From the NCBI RefSeq assembly GCF_016801775.1, contig NZ_CP069004.1:2666001-2730000 (forward strand): 64,000 nt of DNA, given 5' to 3'. This document shows, piece by piece, positions 1 to 9,792 of the stretch (position 1 is the first letter of the stretch; the number at the start of each line of letters is the position of its first letter). The translations under genes were made by a program, and so were the position numbers. The notes below the pieces were generated by a model. That model did not search any database and had not been told where the DNA came from. It was given only the letters and a program-made list of their open reading frames with translations. Source of the DNA: Sulfitobacter mediterraneus (GTDB taxonomy: Bacteria > Pseudomonadota > Alphaproteobacteria > Rhodobacterales > Rhodobacteraceae).

Positions 1-894
1 GCCCAAAACTTCAAGCGACTGCGCCTCAATCTCCAACCCGCAATTGGCCTCGGTGATCTCCGCTTCAACGCTCAAAGCGATGACGCCAGAGCGGCCATTT
101 GTATCACTGGGAAAGCTGTAGACTTCTGCCAGCAGGGGATCACCTGCGTTTGTATCGCCATGCCGCGTCAGAACGCCGCCGTTGCCTGTGACAGCATCGG
201 CAATCTCGCCAGGTGACGCTTCCCACAAATGGCCGGTCTCGCCGTAGCCTGCGCCAAATTCGCGGGCGTGGATCTGAAACCCTGTGTTGCCCTTCCATTG
301 CAGAACCGAGCGGTCAAAATCAGCCAAGTCCTCGACCATGGTCTGCGCCACTGCGCCATCACCATTGGTGAAAGCCATGATAAACACGGCGTCGGTGGCC
401 AAGGCCGGCACGGTCAGGTCCAGTGTTCCGTTAAAAGTTGTCGTCTCGGTGAAAATCATGCCGTTGTGGTGCACTGTCACCCGCTCATTGGGCAGACAGG
501 GCGCTTCCATGCTCAGCTTGACCATCGCCGCCGCAATCGGCTGTGCAACTGCGGAAATGGTGCAGGCGTTGGCCACATCAATCTCCGGCATATCCGGTTC
601 AGGCAGAACGCTCTTGGGTGACGCAACCTTGACCACTTCGGGATCAGCCTGCGGCACGTCAATCGCACTGCTGAACTCCGCCGAAGTCAGCTTGATTTCC
701 TGCACATCCAACAGGGAATTGGCTGGATCGGAGGCATCAATCGTTTTCACCATGGGGATGGCATTGCCAGCCACACCATAGCGTTGCTGTGCGGTATCGG
801 TGCTTTGCATGACAAAGCCGATGGCAAGCGCGCAGGTCAATGTACCTGCTGCGGTTGCGATACCTTTTTTCTGCAAAACAAAAGTCTGCAACAT
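1..894 (-). CDS. Secreted or membrane-anchored protein of unknown function (C-terminal part outside window)
   Basis: An open frame of 298 codons runs from an ATG at 894 to the left edge without a stop, so the C-terminus is missing. The start has AAAGGAACAGGACCC just upstream, a good ribosome binding site. Residues about 11-28 form one hydrophobic segment (ATAAGTLTCALAIGFVM), a signal peptide or membrane anchor. The rest is acidic and polar, with cysteines around NACTISA, EAPCLPN and EANCGLE that could form disulfides in the periplasm. I do not recognise a family. It lies directly downstream of secA on the same strand (105-base gap). Homologues beside secA in related genomes may be labelled translocase, but nothing in the sequence supports that. 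The hydrophobic start and length support a real gene; function unknown. Confidence 0.7.
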   Translation of the reverse strand, partial: MLQTFVLQKKGIATAAGTLTCALAIGFVMQSTDTAQQRYGVAGNAIPMVKTIDASDPANSLLDVQEIKLTSAEFSSAIDVPQADPEVVKVASPKSVLPEPDMPEIDVANACTISAVAQPIAAAMVKLSMEAPCLPNERVTVHHNGMIFTETTTFNGTLDLTVPALATDAVFIMAFTNGDGAVAQTMVEDLADFDRSVLQWKGNTGFQIHAREFGAGYGETGHLWEASPGEIADAVTGNGGVLTRHGDTNAGDPLLAEVYSFPSDTNGRSGVIALSVEAEITEANCGLEIEAQSLEVLG

Positions 895-999
895 GGGTCC
901 TGTTCCTTTAATGGAATCGTTCAGGAACGTTGTCGCAAACAAAAAGGGCCGCCTTATGACCCGTTTAGGCGCAGAATGTGGCGCTTAAGTGTCAGATGT

Positions 1000-3690
1000 T
1001 TAACCCAAACGCCCGTGGCAATGTTTGAATTTCTTACCGGACCCACAAGGGCACATGTCATTTCGGCTGGGGTTACCCCAAGTGGAAGGATCATCCTCGA
1101 CAAACCCATCCACCGCGGCACCCGCTGCGGGCGTTTCCTTGGCCGCTGCCGCGTTCATTGCCAATTGACGCGCTGCCATTTCCTGCATCATCGCGTTCCG
1201 CTCTTCTTCAGTCATCGGCTGAATCTGGGCCAGCTTTTGCGTGACGTCCTGACGCAGGCTGTCGAGCATGGTTTCAAACAGTTGGAAGGATTCATTCTTG
1301 TATTCGTTCAACGGATCGCGTTGCGCATAGCCGCGGAAGCCGACCACAGACCGCAGGTGTTCCAGCGTCAGCAGGTGATCGCGCCACTTGCCGTCAATCG
1401 CTTGCAACAAAAGCTGCTTTTCGATGTTGCGCATATTCTCTTCGCCAAAGACCTCGGCCTTTTGCGCCATCAACCCGTCGGTCGCTTCGATCAGGCGTTC
1501 ACGGATCACGTCGTCATCCACGCCTTCTTCTTCGCACCATTCAACGATGGGCAGATCCATGTTTAACTGTTCGGCAACCGCCGTCTTGAACCCTTCGGTG
1601 TCCCACTGATCGGCATAGGTTTTGGGCGGCATGTACACATCAATCAGATCATCGATCACCTGATGGCGCATATCGGTGACGATCTCGTTCAGATCTTCTG
1701 CTTCCATGATGTCGCGGCGCTGGCCGAATACCACCTTACGCTGCTCGTTCATCACATCGTCGAACTTCAAAAGCTGTTTGCGGATGTCAAAGTTGCGGCC
1801 CTCGACCTTGGCCTGTGCCCGCTCCAGCGATTTGTTCACCCATGGGTGAATGATCGCTTCGCCTTCTTTGAGGCCCAGCGTCGTCAGCACCTTCTCAAGC
1901 CGCTCGGACCCAAAAATGCGCATCAAGTCGTCTTCCAAGGACAAGAAGAACGATGTGCGCCCCGGATCACCCTGACGGCCAGAACGGCCCCGCAACTGGT
2001 TGTCGATGCGGCGGCTTTCGTGCCGCTCGGAGGCCAGAACATAAAGCCCGCCTGCCTCCAGCACCTTTTTCTTTTCATCCGCGTGTTCCGCCTCAATCCG
2101 CGCACGCAGGGCGGCGGGATCGGCATCCGGGTCTGCGTCCAGCGCCTCAAGCACCTTGAGATCGACGTTGCCGCCCAGCTGGATGTCCGTACCGCGGCCC
2201 GCCATGTTGGTGGCGATCGTGACCGCGCCAAGCTTGCCCGCATCCGCGATGATCTGCGCTTCTTGCTCATGCTGGCGGGCGTTCAGTACATTATGCGGAA
2301 TCCCAGCCGCCGTGAGCATCACGCTCAACTGTTCAGACTTTTCAATCGACGTGGTCCCCACAAGGCAGGGCTGGCCCTTGGCATGGGCTTCTTTCACCTT
2401 ATCGATCATCGCCTGGTATTTTTCGTTTGCCGTACGATAGACGGCATCATCCTCATCGACCCGTGCAATTGGCACATTGGTCGGGATCTCGACCACGCCG
2501 AGCCCGTAAATCTCGCCAAATTCTTCGGCTTCGGTCAACGCGGTGCCGGTCATCCCGGCCAGCTTGTCATAAAGACGGAAATAGTTCTGGAACGTCACCG
2601 AAGCAAGCGTGACATTCTCCGGCTGAATGGAGGTGCCTTCCTTGGCCTCGATCGCCTGATGCAACCCATCAGACAAACGGCGGCCCTGCATCATCCGGCC
2701 GGTGAATTCGTCAATCAACATCACCTCACCGTCACGGACGATGTAATCGCGGTCTTTCAGGAACAGCTTGTGCGCCCGCAAACCCTGATTGACGTGGTGA
2801 ACAATGGTCGTGCTCTCGGGATCATAAAGAGTCTGACCCTCTTCAAGCAGACCATGCGCACGGAGTTGCTCTTCGAGAAACTCGTTGCCTTCGTCAGTAA
2901 AGGTCACATTTTTGGTTTTCTCGTCCAGCTCGTAATGTTCTGGCTGCAAGGACGGGATCAGCGCGTCAACGGTCACATACATCTCGGACCGGTCCTGCGC
3001 CGGTCCGGAAATGATCAACGGCGTCCGGGCTTCGTCGATCAGAATACTGTCGACCTCATCCACAATCGCGAAATTGTGCTGCTTTTGCAGGATCTCATCG
3101 AGGTTGGATTTCATGTTATCGCGCAGATAATCAAAACCCAGCTCGTTGTTCGTGGCATAGGTGATGTCGCATTCGTAAGCGGCACGTTTATCGGCCTCAG
3201 GCATCTGCGAGATCGCCGCGCCGGTGGTCATACCAAGTGCGCCAAATACCTTGCCCATCCAATCCGCATCACGCTGAACCAGGTATTCGTTCACGGTCAC
3301 AACGTGAACGCCCTTGCCCGTGAGCGCATTCAGATAAGCGGCCAGAGCGGCAGTGAGGGTTTTGCCCTCACCGGTCTTCTGTTCGGAAATATTACCTTCA
3401 TGCAGAAAAATCGCGGCCAGCATCTGTGTATCAAAGGCGCGAATGCCGAGCGTCCGGCGTGCGGCCTCGCGGCAGTTTGCAAATGCCTCGGGCAGCAGGT
3501 CATCAAGGCTTTCGCCATTCTGGGCGCGTTGGCGCAGATCCGCTGTTTTGTCGATCAACCCTTGGTCGCTCAGCTTTTCGATCTCTGGCTCAAGTGCGTT
3601 GATCTTTGCCACCAGCGGGCGCGTCGCCTTGATCTTGCGGTCGTTTGGTGTGCCAAAGACCTTTTTGGCGATTGTTCCGATACCCAGCAT
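1000..3690 (-). CDS. secA: Preprotein translocase ATPase SecA
   Basis: SecA is the cytosolic motor that pushes unfolded preproteins through the SecYEG channel. The product is 896 residues, normal for the family. Walker A (TGEGKT) is at about 106-111, the DEVD Walker B follows near 210, and helicase motifs such as MAGRGTDI and [11 protein letters not shown] are present. The C-terminus has the zinc/SecB-binding motif [15 protein letters not shown] chose the ATG at 3690 ([12 protein letters not shown]) because GGAGAGC lies just upstream; an in-frame ATG-like start 126 bases earlier would add an unusual arginine-rich leader. A secB gene at 59.4-59.9 kb supplies the matching chaperone. It is transcribed divergently from the parvulin gene at 3867. 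Confidence 0.98.
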   Translation of the reverse strand: MLGIGTIAKKVFGTPNDRKIKATRPLVAKINALEPEIEKLSDQGLIDKTADLRQRAQNGESLDDLLPEAFANCREAARRTLGIRAFDTQMLAAIFLHEGNISEQKTGEGKTLTAALAAYLNALTGKGVHVVTVNEYLVQRDADWMGKVFGALGMTTGAAISQMPEADKRAAYECDITYATNNELGFDYLRDNMKSNLDEILQKQHNFAIVDEVDSILIDEARTPLIISGPAQDRSEMYVTVDALIPSLQPEHYELDEKTKNVTFTDEGNEFLEEQLRAHGLLEEGQTLYDPESTTIVHHVNQGLRAHKLFLKDRDYIVRDGEVMLIDEFTGRMMQGRRLSDGLHQAIEAKEGTSIQPENVTLASVTFQNYFRLYDKLAGMTGTALTEAEEFGEIYGLGVVEIPTNVPIARVDEDDAVYRTANEKYQAMIDKVKEAHAKGQPCLVGTTSIEKSEQLSVMLTAAGIPHNVLNARQHEQEAQIIADAGKLGAVTIATNMAGRGTDIQLGGNVDLKVLEALDADPDADPAALRARIEAEHADEKKKVLEAGGLYVLASERHESRRIDNQLRGRSGRQGDPGRTSFFLSLEDDLMRIFGSERLEKVLTTLGLKEGEAIIHPWVNKSLERAQAKVEGRNFDIRKQLLKFDDVMNEQRKVVFGQRRDIMEAEDLNEIVTDMRHQVIDDLIDVYMPPKTYADQWDTEGFKTAVAEQLNMDLPIVEWCEEEGVDDDVIRERLIEATDGLMAQKAEVFGEENMRNIEKQLLLQAIDGKWRDHLLTLEHLRSVVGFRGYAQRDPLNEYKNESFQLFETMLDSLRQDVTQKLAQIQPMTEEERNAMMQEMAARQLAMNAAAAKETPAAGAAVDGFVEDDPSTWGNPSRNDMCPCGSGKKFKHCHGRLG

Positions 3691-3866
3691 GTGCTCTCCA
3701 GCCGAAGTTGCAATGTCTGGCGCTGATCTGCTTGCCCAGCGCCTTGTCTGCCCATAGATAGATGGGTGAACGAGCGTCTGAACGGCGCCCATAGGGCGAT
3801 GTAAGGGCCGCACCAAACGCTGTCAATGTAGCAGCCCCCCGGGAGGGGCGAACGATAGGACATTCC

Positions 3867-4715
3867 ATGCATAAACCACGCACTTTTCTGGCATCTCTGG
3901 CACTTTCCGCATGTCTGGCCCTACCGGCGGCCGCGCAGGACGAAGCCGGGTTGGATACCGTTGTTGCCACAGTGAACGGCACAGAGATTACCGTGGGCCA
4001 CATGATCGTCGCCCGCGCGACCCTGCCCGAGCAGTATCAGCAGCTGCCCGATGAGATCCTTTTCAAAGGTATTCTGGATCAGTTGGTGCAACAGACGGCC
4101 CTTGCTGACACCTATCAGGGTGATCTGCCAGCGCGGGTCAGACTGTCGATGGAAAACGAAAACCGTTCCCTTGTGGCGGGTGAAGTGATCGAAGGCGTGA
4201 TGGCTGGCCCCGTTGACGAAGACGCAGTCAAGGCCGCCTATGACGAACAATACGCCAGCGCCGAACAGGGCGATGAATACAACGCCTCTCACATTTTGGT
4301 GGAAACCCAGGAAGAGGCGCTTGCGATCAAGGCTGAACTGGATGGCGGTGCAGACTTTGCCGAGCTGGCCCGCGAAAAATCCACCGGCCCGTCCGGCCCC
4401 GGCGGCGGATCGCTGGGCTGGTTCGGAAAAGGCATGATGGTGCCCAGTTTCGAGGCTGCTGTCATTGCCATGGAAGCAGGCGCGGTGTCTGAACCGGTAG
4501 AGACACAGTTTGGCTGGCATGTGATCATGCTGAACGAGATCCGGAAGACCGAAGCCCCCGCGCTTGACACCGTGCGCGACGAGCTGGAGCTTCAAATCCG
4601 CCAGACCCGCGTCCAGACCACAATCGACAGCATCACCGAAGCCGCCGATGTGGACCGCTCTGCCGCGGAAGGCATTGATCCGGCGATCCTCAAAAACATC
4701 GAATGGCTTGAATAA
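3867..4715 (+). CDS. Periplasmic parvulin-type peptidyl-prolyl isomerase
   Basis: A 282-residue protein with a clear signal peptide (hydrophobic core LASLALSACLALPAAA, cleavage after AAAQ near 24). A parvulin/PpiC rotamase domain spans about 137-232, recognised by ASHILVET, FAELAREKS, GGSLGWFGKG and FGWHVI. The family catalyses cis-trans isomerisation of proline bonds and helps outer-membrane and secreted proteins fold. The N-terminal helical part resembles a SurA/PrsA-type chaperone arm. AGGA lies 6 bases before the ATG. It is 3 bases from argJ, so the two may be cotranscribed, and it diverges from secA; a link to export is inferred from position. Confidence 0.93.
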   Translation: MHKPRTFLASLALSACLALPAAAQDEAGLDTVVATVNGTEITVGHMIVARATLPEQYQQLPDEILFKGILDQLVQQTALADTYQGDLPARVRLSMENENRSLVAGEVIEGVMAGPVDEDAVKAAYDEQYASAEQGDEYNASHILVETQEEALAIKAELDGGADFAELAREKSTGPSGPGGGSLGWFGKGMMVPSFEAAVIAMEAGAVSEPVETQFGWHVIMLNEIRKTEAPALDTVRDELELQIRQTRVQTTIDSITEAADVDRSAAEGIDPAILKNIEWLE

Positions 4716-4718
4716 GAA

Positions 4719-5945
4719 ATGGCAAAAATAACCTCTGTTTCACCGCTCGCGCCTGCACAATTTCCCGATCTGCCTGTGATCGACGGGGTACGCTTTGCAA
4801 CGACAGCCGCTGGTGTTCGATATCAAGGCCGGACAGACGTGATGCTGGCGGTGTTGAACCCCGGTACCAGCATTGCAGGGGTGTTCACCCGCTCCGCCAC
4901 CCGCGCGGCACCGGTTCTTGATTGCCAGGAAAAGATTGGCGGTGCCGCCACTGGCCCTGCCGCGATTTTGGTCAATTCGGGCAATGCCAATGCCTTCACC
5001 GGCCAAGGTGGCGTGCAGAGTGTTCAGGCAATCACGGCGGCGGTGGCCGCCAGTTGTGATATACCGCAGGCGCGTGTCTTCACATCCTCGACCGGTGTGA
5101 TTGGCGAACCGCTGCCACATGACAAGATCACTGCTGTCCTTGGGGATCTGCATGACCGTTTGGATGCAAGCGGGATCGCCGCTGCCGCCAAGGCGATCAT
5201 GACGACCGACACCTTCCCGAAAGGTGCCTCTACCCGCGTGACAGACAACGGCGGAACCGTGCAGATCGCGGGCATCGCCAAAGGCTCCGGCATGATCGCG
5301 CCGGATATGGCCACAATGCTGGTCTACATCTTTACAGATGCGCAGATAGATCAGGCTGATCTGCAATCCATGGTGTCGGAGTTCAACGATGTCACCTTTA
5401 ACTGCATCACCGTTGATAGCGATACATCAACCTCGGACAGCTTGATCATGGCGGCCACAGGCGCTTCCGGTGTCGATATGACCGGCAGTGCCGCGTTCAG
5501 GGAGGCACTGCATGGTCTGATGCTCGATCTGGCACATCAAGTGGTCAAAGACGGCGAAGGCGCAACCAAATTTGTCGAGATTGCCGTCACCGGCGCGGCC
5601 AGTGCCGCAGATGCCAAGACCCACGCGATGGCCATCGCCAATTCACCACTGATCAAGACCGCAATCGCAGGCGAAGATCCCAACTGGGGCCGTGTTGTGA
5701 TGGCCATCGGAAAATCGGGCGCCGCGGCGGACCGTGATCGCCTATCTATCCGCTTCGGCGATATCCAAGTGGCCAAGGATGGCTGGCGCAGCCCCGATTA
5801 TTCCGAAGCGGATGCCGCTGCCCACATGAAAGGCGACCATGTATCCATCGGGGTCGATCTGGGGATCGGAACAGGCTCAGCAACCGTTTGGACCTGCGAT
5901 TTGACCCATGGATATATCGAGATTAACGCGGACTACCGTTCATGA
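4719..5945 (+). CDS. argJ: Bifunctional ornithine acetyltransferase / N-acetylglutamate synthase
   Basis: ArgJ transfers the acetyl group from N-acetylornithine to glutamate, and in the bifunctional form also makes N-acetylglutamate from acetyl-CoA, in arginine biosynthesis. The 408-residue length is typical. The self-cleavage motif is seen as MATMLVY, with Thr199 as the nucleophile that becomes the N-terminus of the beta chain. Other signatures are GNANAFTG near 87 and DPNWGR near 320. It starts 3 bases after the parvulin stop and shares ATGA with mutT (4-base overlap), which implies translational coupling. argG at 33.6 kb is another arginine gene, not in the same operon. Confidence 0.98.
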   Translation: MAKITSVSPLAPAQFPDLPVIDGVRFATTAAGVRYQGRTDVMLAVLNPGTSIAGVFTRSATRAAPVLDCQEKIGGAATGPAAILVNSGNANAFTGQGGVQSVQAITAAVAASCDIPQARVFTSSTGVIGEPLPHDKITAVLGDLHDRLDASGIAAAAKAIMTTDTFPKGASTRVTDNGGTVQIAGIAKGSGMIAPDMATMLVYIFTDAQIDQADLQSMVSEFNDVTFNCITVDSDTSTSDSLIMAATGASGVDMTGSAAFREALHGLMLDLAHQVVKDGEGATKFVEIAVTGAASAADAKTHAMAIANSPLIKTAIAGEDPNWGRVVMAIGKSGAAADRDRLSIRFGDIQVAKDGWRSPDYSEADAAAHMKGDHVSIGVDLGIGTGSATVWTCDLTHGYIEINADYRS

Positions 5946-6340
5946 AGGTGGTCCTTGTTTCAGCGGTCGCGCTGATTGACGTGGATGGTCGGGTCTTGTT
6001 GGCACAACGACCGGAAGGCAAATCCATGGCGGGCCTCTGGGAATTTCCCGGCGGCAAGGTCGAAGCTGACGAGACCCCTGAAACGGCCCTGATTCGCGAA
6101 CTGGAAGAAGAACTGGGCATCAACACTTGGGCATCCTGCCTGGCTCCGCTGACCTTTGCCAGCCACAGCTATGAGGATTTTCATCTGCTGATGCCGTTGT
6201 TCGCCTGCCGCAAATGGGAAGGCACGCCAATGCCGCGCGAGAATCAGGCGTTGAAATGGGTGCGGGCCAATGATTTGCGCAATTATCCCATGCCCCCTGC
6301 CGATGTGCCGCTGATCCCGATCCTTCGCGACTGGCTCTGA
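5942..6340 (+). CDS. mutT: 8-oxo-dGTP diphosphatase MutT
   Basis: A 132-residue Nudix hydrolase. The complete Nudix box is at residues 37-59 (GG, then E at 43, REL..EE..G), giving all the metal-binding glutamates. MutT removes 8-oxo-dGTP from the nucleotide pool. The opening KVVLVSAVALID and WEFPGGKVE are typical of the MutT branch. Its ATG overlaps the argJ stop (ATGA). The argJ-mutT pair is a known arrangement in this order of bacteria, which supports the assignment over other Nudix subfamilies. Confidence 0.95.
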   Translation: MKVVLVSAVALIDVDGRVLLAQRPEGKSMAGLWEFPGGKVEADETPETALIRELEEELGINTWASCLAPLTFASHSYEDFHLLMPLFACRKWEGTPMPRENQALKWVRANDLRNYPMPPADVPLIPILRDWL

Positions 6341-6449
6341 ACCCAAACGCGCTGAAATCTGGATTCGATCCCCTTGGTCTGAGAAACAATCCGCTGGTGT
6401 TTTCCGAATTGTTCACTAAAATGTGAGGTATTCTTTTGGGGGAAAGAAA

Positions 6450-6584
6450 ATGCTGCGAACCATCACTTTGGGAACATGTGTGTCCGTTCAGGGTATCTTC
6501 GTAAAAGATATGCCCGATGGGCGCATCGCTGTGAAAGTAGACGACACCGTCTATGCCGGCAAACCCGTCACCCGCAAGAACTAA
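6450..6584 (+). CDS. 44-residue protein of unknown function
   Basis: ATG at 6450 to TAA at 6584 encodes 44 residues starting MLRTITLGTCVSVQG and ending AGKPVTRKN. GGGGGAAAG lies just before the ATG, a strong ribosome binding site. The protein has one cysteine, no membrane segment, and a beta-rich pattern (RIAVKVDDTVYAGKPV). It sits alone between mutT and a strong terminator at 6607-6639, so it looks like a short independent transcript or the tail of the argJ-mutT one. I do not recognise a family. Evidence is the start signal, the frame-like composition and the terminator; it is too short for stronger claims. Confidence 0.6.
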   Translation: MLRTITLGTCVSVQGIFVKDMPDGRIAVKVDDTVYAGKPVTRKN

Positions 6585-6606
6585 GCGGTTTTCAAACTGT
6601 TCAACG

Positions 6607-6639
6607 AAAAAGGGGCTGCGTCACCGCAGCCCCTTTTTT
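6607..6639. terminator. Bidirectional rho-independent terminator
   Basis: A perfect 9-bp stem GGGGCTGCG/CGCAGCCCC (6612-6620 with 6625-6633) has a TCAC loop, five A on the left and six T on the right. It can end plus-strand transcripts from argJ-mutT and the 44-residue gene, and minus-strand transcripts of the rimP-infB operon, whose last gene stops at 6661. Confidence 0.93.
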
Positions 6640-6660
6640 GATGTCTTGACGTGGCCCGCT

Positions 6661-9141
6661 TTATGAAAGCGTACGGGTCACTTCTTCGCGTTCAAAGATT
6701 TCGATCACGTCATCAGGACGGATATCGTCATAGTTTTCAAACGCCATACCGCATTCCTGACCGGACTGTACCTCTGGCACCTCGTCCTTGAAACGCTTGA
6801 GTGTTTTCAACGTACCCTCATGGATCACCACGTTGTCACGCAGCAAACGCACCCCGGCAGAACGTCGCGCCACGCCTTCGGTAACCAAGCAACCCGCAAC
6901 CTTGCCGACGCCAGTGACCTTGAAGACCTCTTTGATCGACGCGTAGCCGATAAAGTTTTCTTTGATCTCCGCGCTGAGCAAGCCAGAGGCCGCCGCTTTG
7001 ACGTCATCCACGAGGTCATAAATCACAGAATAGTACCGGATCTCGACGCCCTTTTGGTTCGCCGTGTTCCGTGCAGAGGCATTGGCACGAACGTTAAAGC
7101 CCATGATCGGTGCGCCGGATGCCTCAGCAAGACCAACATCGGTCTCGGTGATCGCACCAACACCGGAGTGCAATACGCGCACGCGCACCTCATCGTTGCC
7201 GATCTTCTCCATCGCCTGAACAATCGCTTCGGCAGAGCCCTGAACATCCGCTTTGACCAGAATAGGCAGCTCGCTGACGTTTTCGTCCGCCTTGGCGTTC
7301 GCCATCAACTGTTCAAGTGTCGTCGCCGCACCGGCAGCCGCACGTTTGTCCTTGGCCGCATTTGCACGATAATCCGCGATCTCACGTGCCTGTGCTTCGG
7401 TATCCGTTACGTTCAGAACATCGCCCGCTTCAGGCGTACCGTTCAGCCCCAGAACCTCGACAGGAACCGAAGGTCCGGCTTCCTTGACGCGGTTGCCCTT
7501 GTCATCAATCAGCGCACGGACCTTACCGTACTGCTCACCCACAACAAAGATATCGCCCTGGCGCAGCGTACCGTTCTGAACCAGAACCGTCGCAACTGGG
7601 CCGCGGCCCACGTCAAGCTGTGCCTCAATCACTGCACCAACGGCAGCGCGATCTGGATTGGCTTTCAGTTCCAGAATTTCGGATTGCAGCGCAATCGCTT
7701 CGAGCAGCTCATCAAGGCCCTGACCGGTGATTGCGGAGACTTCAACGTCCTGCACTTCACCCGACATTTTCTCAACAATCACTTCGTGTTGCAGCAGATC
7801 TGTACGCACCTTGTCAGGATCAGCCGCCGGGCGGTCGATCTTGTTGATGGCCACGATCATTGGCACTTCGGCCGCCTTGGCGTGATTGATCGCCTCAATG
7901 GTCTGCGGCATCACAGCGTCATCCGCCGCAACCACCAGAACCACGATATCCGTTACCTGAGCACCGCGCGAACGCATGGAGGTAAAGGCCGCGTGGCCCG
8001 GCGTATCAAGGAATGACAGAACCTGACCACCATCCGTCGTGACCTGATAGGCACCGATGTGCTGTGTGATCCCGCCCGCTTCGCCGGCAACAACCTTGGC
8101 ATTGCGGATCGCATCCAGCAGAGATGTTTTACCGTGGTCAACGTGACCCATGATCGTGATCACCGGTGGACGGCTCACCAGATCAGCCGGATCATCTTCG
8201 ATCTCTTTGATCACATCTTCGACGTCCGCATCGGAAACACGGACCACCTTGTGGCCAAATTCCTCGATGATCAGTTCCGCGGTATCGGCATCAATGGTCT
8301 CGTTTTGCGTAACCATCATGCCGTTCTGCATCAGCGCTTTGACAACGGCGCCTGTCTTTTCGGCCATACGTGCAGCCAATTCGGACACAACAATTGCCGG
8401 TGGCAATTGCACATCACGAATAACCTTTTCGCGCTCAACACTGCCGCCCATCGCCTTTTGGCGTGCGCGTTCCTGCTTCCGCTTCATTTGCGCCATGGAT
8501 CGCTGTCGGCCACCATCACGGCCAGAAAGCGCCTGATTAACCGTCAGCTTGCCAGACCGGCGGCTGTCATCACCACGGTTCTTCTTGTTCGTGTCCTCGC
8601 GGTCACGATCGGTTTTGCGAGGTGTGGCAGCCGGCGCAGGCTTGTTGGCCGGTGCGCGGGCCGCTGGGGCCGCCGCAACAGGAGCCGCAGCCGCCGCTTG
8701 CGCAGCAGCTTCGGCTTCACGGGCTTTGCGCTCGTCTTCCTCGGCCTTTGCCTTGAGGCTTTCTTCGCGCTCGCGTTCTGCCTTTTCTTTGGCTTCGATC
8801 TCGGCGCGGCGGCGTTCACGATCCTCTGCGCGGGCCTTTTCTTCGGCTTCGCGGGCAGCGGCCTCTTCGACCTCACGCGCCTTGGCCGCTTGCACAGCCT
8901 TCAGCCGGCGGGCCATTTCCGCATCTGTAATCCCCGCAGGACGTTTGGACGGATCACCAATAGGAGAGCCTCCAGCCGCACCGGACTTTGCCGCACCCGG
9001 CTTGGGTACAACAACGCGCTTGCGTTTGGTTTCGACCACGACGTTCTTGGTCCGCCCATGGCTAAAGCTTTGCTTTACGTTGCCCGGACGCGCAGGTGCC
9101 CCGCGCAGACCCAATGTTTTCTTGCCGTCAGTATCGCTCAT
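6661..9141 (-). CDS. infB: Translation initiation factor IF-2
   Basis: An 826-residue GTPase that brings fMet-tRNA to the 30S subunit and promotes subunit joining. The N-terminus (GKKTLGLRG, then KRKRVVVPK) is the alphaproteobacterial type. Residues about 80-210 are a long charged Lys/Glu/Ala/Arg linker predicted to be helical and disordered. The GTPase domain follows with GHVDHGKT near 329-336, DTPGHAAF and NKID. Domains II-IV end with the [10 protein letters not shown] region. It is the last gene of the rimP-nusA-ylxR-infB operon and starts 8 bases after the ylxR stop. Confidence 0.98.
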   Translation of the reverse strand: MSDTDGKKTLGLRGAPARPGNVKQSFSHGRTKNVVVETKRKRVVVPKPGAAKSGAAGGSPIGDPSKRPAGITDAEMARRLKAVQAAKAREVEEAAAREAEEKARAEDRERRRAEIEAKEKAEREREESLKAKAEEDERKAREAEAAAQAAAAAPVAAAPAARAPANKPAPAATPRKTDRDREDTNKKNRGDDSRRSGKLTVNQALSGRDGGRQRSMAQMKRKQERARQKAMGGSVEREKVIRDVQLPPAIVVSELAARMAEKTGAVVKALMQNGMMVTQNETIDADTAELIIEEFGHKVVRVSDADVEDVIKEIEDDPADLVSRPPVITIMGHVDHGKTSLLDAIRNAKVVAGEAGGITQHIGAYQVTTDGGQVLSFLDTPGHAAFTSMRSRGAQVTDIVVLVVAADDAVMPQTIEAINHAKAAEVPMIVAINKIDRPAADPDKVRTDLLQHEVIVEKMSGEVQDVEVSAITGQGLDELLEAIALQSEILELKANPDRAAVGAVIEAQLDVGRGPVATVLVQNGTLRQGDIFVVGEQYGKVRALIDDKGNRVKEAGPSVPVEVLGLNGTPEAGDVLNVTDTEAQAREIADYRANAAKDKRAAAGAATTLEQLMANAKADENVSELPILVKADVQGSAEAIVQAMEKIGNDEVRVRVLHSGVGAITETDVGLAEASGAPIMGFNVRANASARNTANQKGVEIRYYSVIYDLVDDVKAAASGLLSAEIKENFIGYASIKEVFKVTGVGKVAGCLVTEGVARRSAGVRLLRDNVVIHEGTLKTLKRFKDEVPEVQSGQECGMAFENYDDIRPDDVIEIFEREEVTRTLS

Positions 9142-9149
9142 TTAGCTCG

Positions 9150-9773
9150 TCATCCTTTCGGCTGGCCGTTGCCAACCTCGTTTTTGCGCACGCCTTTAAG
9201 TCGTTGGGCTTCCTCTACAACACGCAGAGTGAGTCCGCCAGAGGCGAGCGCCCCATGTATCACAGTTTGCCGACCGAATGCCAAACCCAATTCGTCTGCG
9301 GTCAGCCAGCCAATGTAGTGGCCGTAGTGCGGTGTGCTTAGTTTCGATTTGCCGCGGCCTGATCCGTCCACCGCCTGGACCAGCACCTCGGCTTCTTCTG
9401 TTTGCAGCCAGCCTTTGACTTTTTCGTAGCCCGCAACAGCCTTGCCAGATTTACGTTGCAGCGAAATCAGGTCAACGACCCGCCGCGCCAGCTGCCGCTC
9501 AACCTCATCGGCCAAATCATCAGCCACCGTAACCTGCTGTTTGGCCGCACGGGAAAACAGCTTTTTCTTAACGGCCATCTCAATCGCCGCGCGGTCCGAT
9601 GCCACATATATGCCGCGGCCAGGCAGTTTGCCCAGAATATCCGGCACAATCTGCGCATCCGGCCCCACGACAAAGCGCACCAAACCATGCTTTGGTTGCA
9701 CCTCGCCCGTGGCAATGCACTTGCGATCAGGACCGTTTTCCCGGTCTTTTGGAACGCCACCGCGACCCATCAT
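9150..9773 (-). CDS. YlxR-family RNA-binding protein (RnpM/DUF448) with L7Ae-like C-terminal part
   Basis: A 207-residue protein. Residues about 10-80 match the YlxR fold: RKCIATGE, LVRFVVGPD, and the conserved GRGIYV. The second half (LISLQRKSGKAVAGYEKV) resembles the ribosomal L7Ae-like domain often fused to or encoded next to YlxR. YlxR binds RNA; in Gram-positive bacteria it has been linked to RNase P activity. GGAGG sits 6 bases before the first of two tandem ATGs. The position between nusA and infB is the conserved one and ties it to translation. Confidence 0.92.
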   Translation of the reverse strand: MMGRGGVPKDRENGPDRKCIATGEVQPKHGLVRFVVGPDAQIVPDILGKLPGRGIYVASDRAAIEMAVKKKLFSRAAKQQVTVADDLADEVERQLARRVVDLISLQRKSGKAVAGYEKVKGWLQTEEAEVLVQAVDGSGRGKSKLSTPHYGHYIGWLTADELGLAFGRQTVIHGALASGGLTLRVVEEAQRLKGVRKNEVGNGQPKG

Positions 9774-9792
9774 GAACCTCCGAGGCCTGCGA

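Noticed and set aside
939-965. Possible terminator after secA
   Set aside because: Only a GGG/CCC pair with a long loop before the T run on the minus strand; too weak to call.
1663-3726. 687-codon open frame opposite secA
   Set aside because: Antisense shadow of a well-supported gene; no family match, and such frames are common opposite GC-rich codons.
3835-3850. GC-rich inverted repeat before the parvulin gene
   Set aside because: Five-bp stem GCCCC/GGGGC without a T tract; likely chance in a GC-rich leader.
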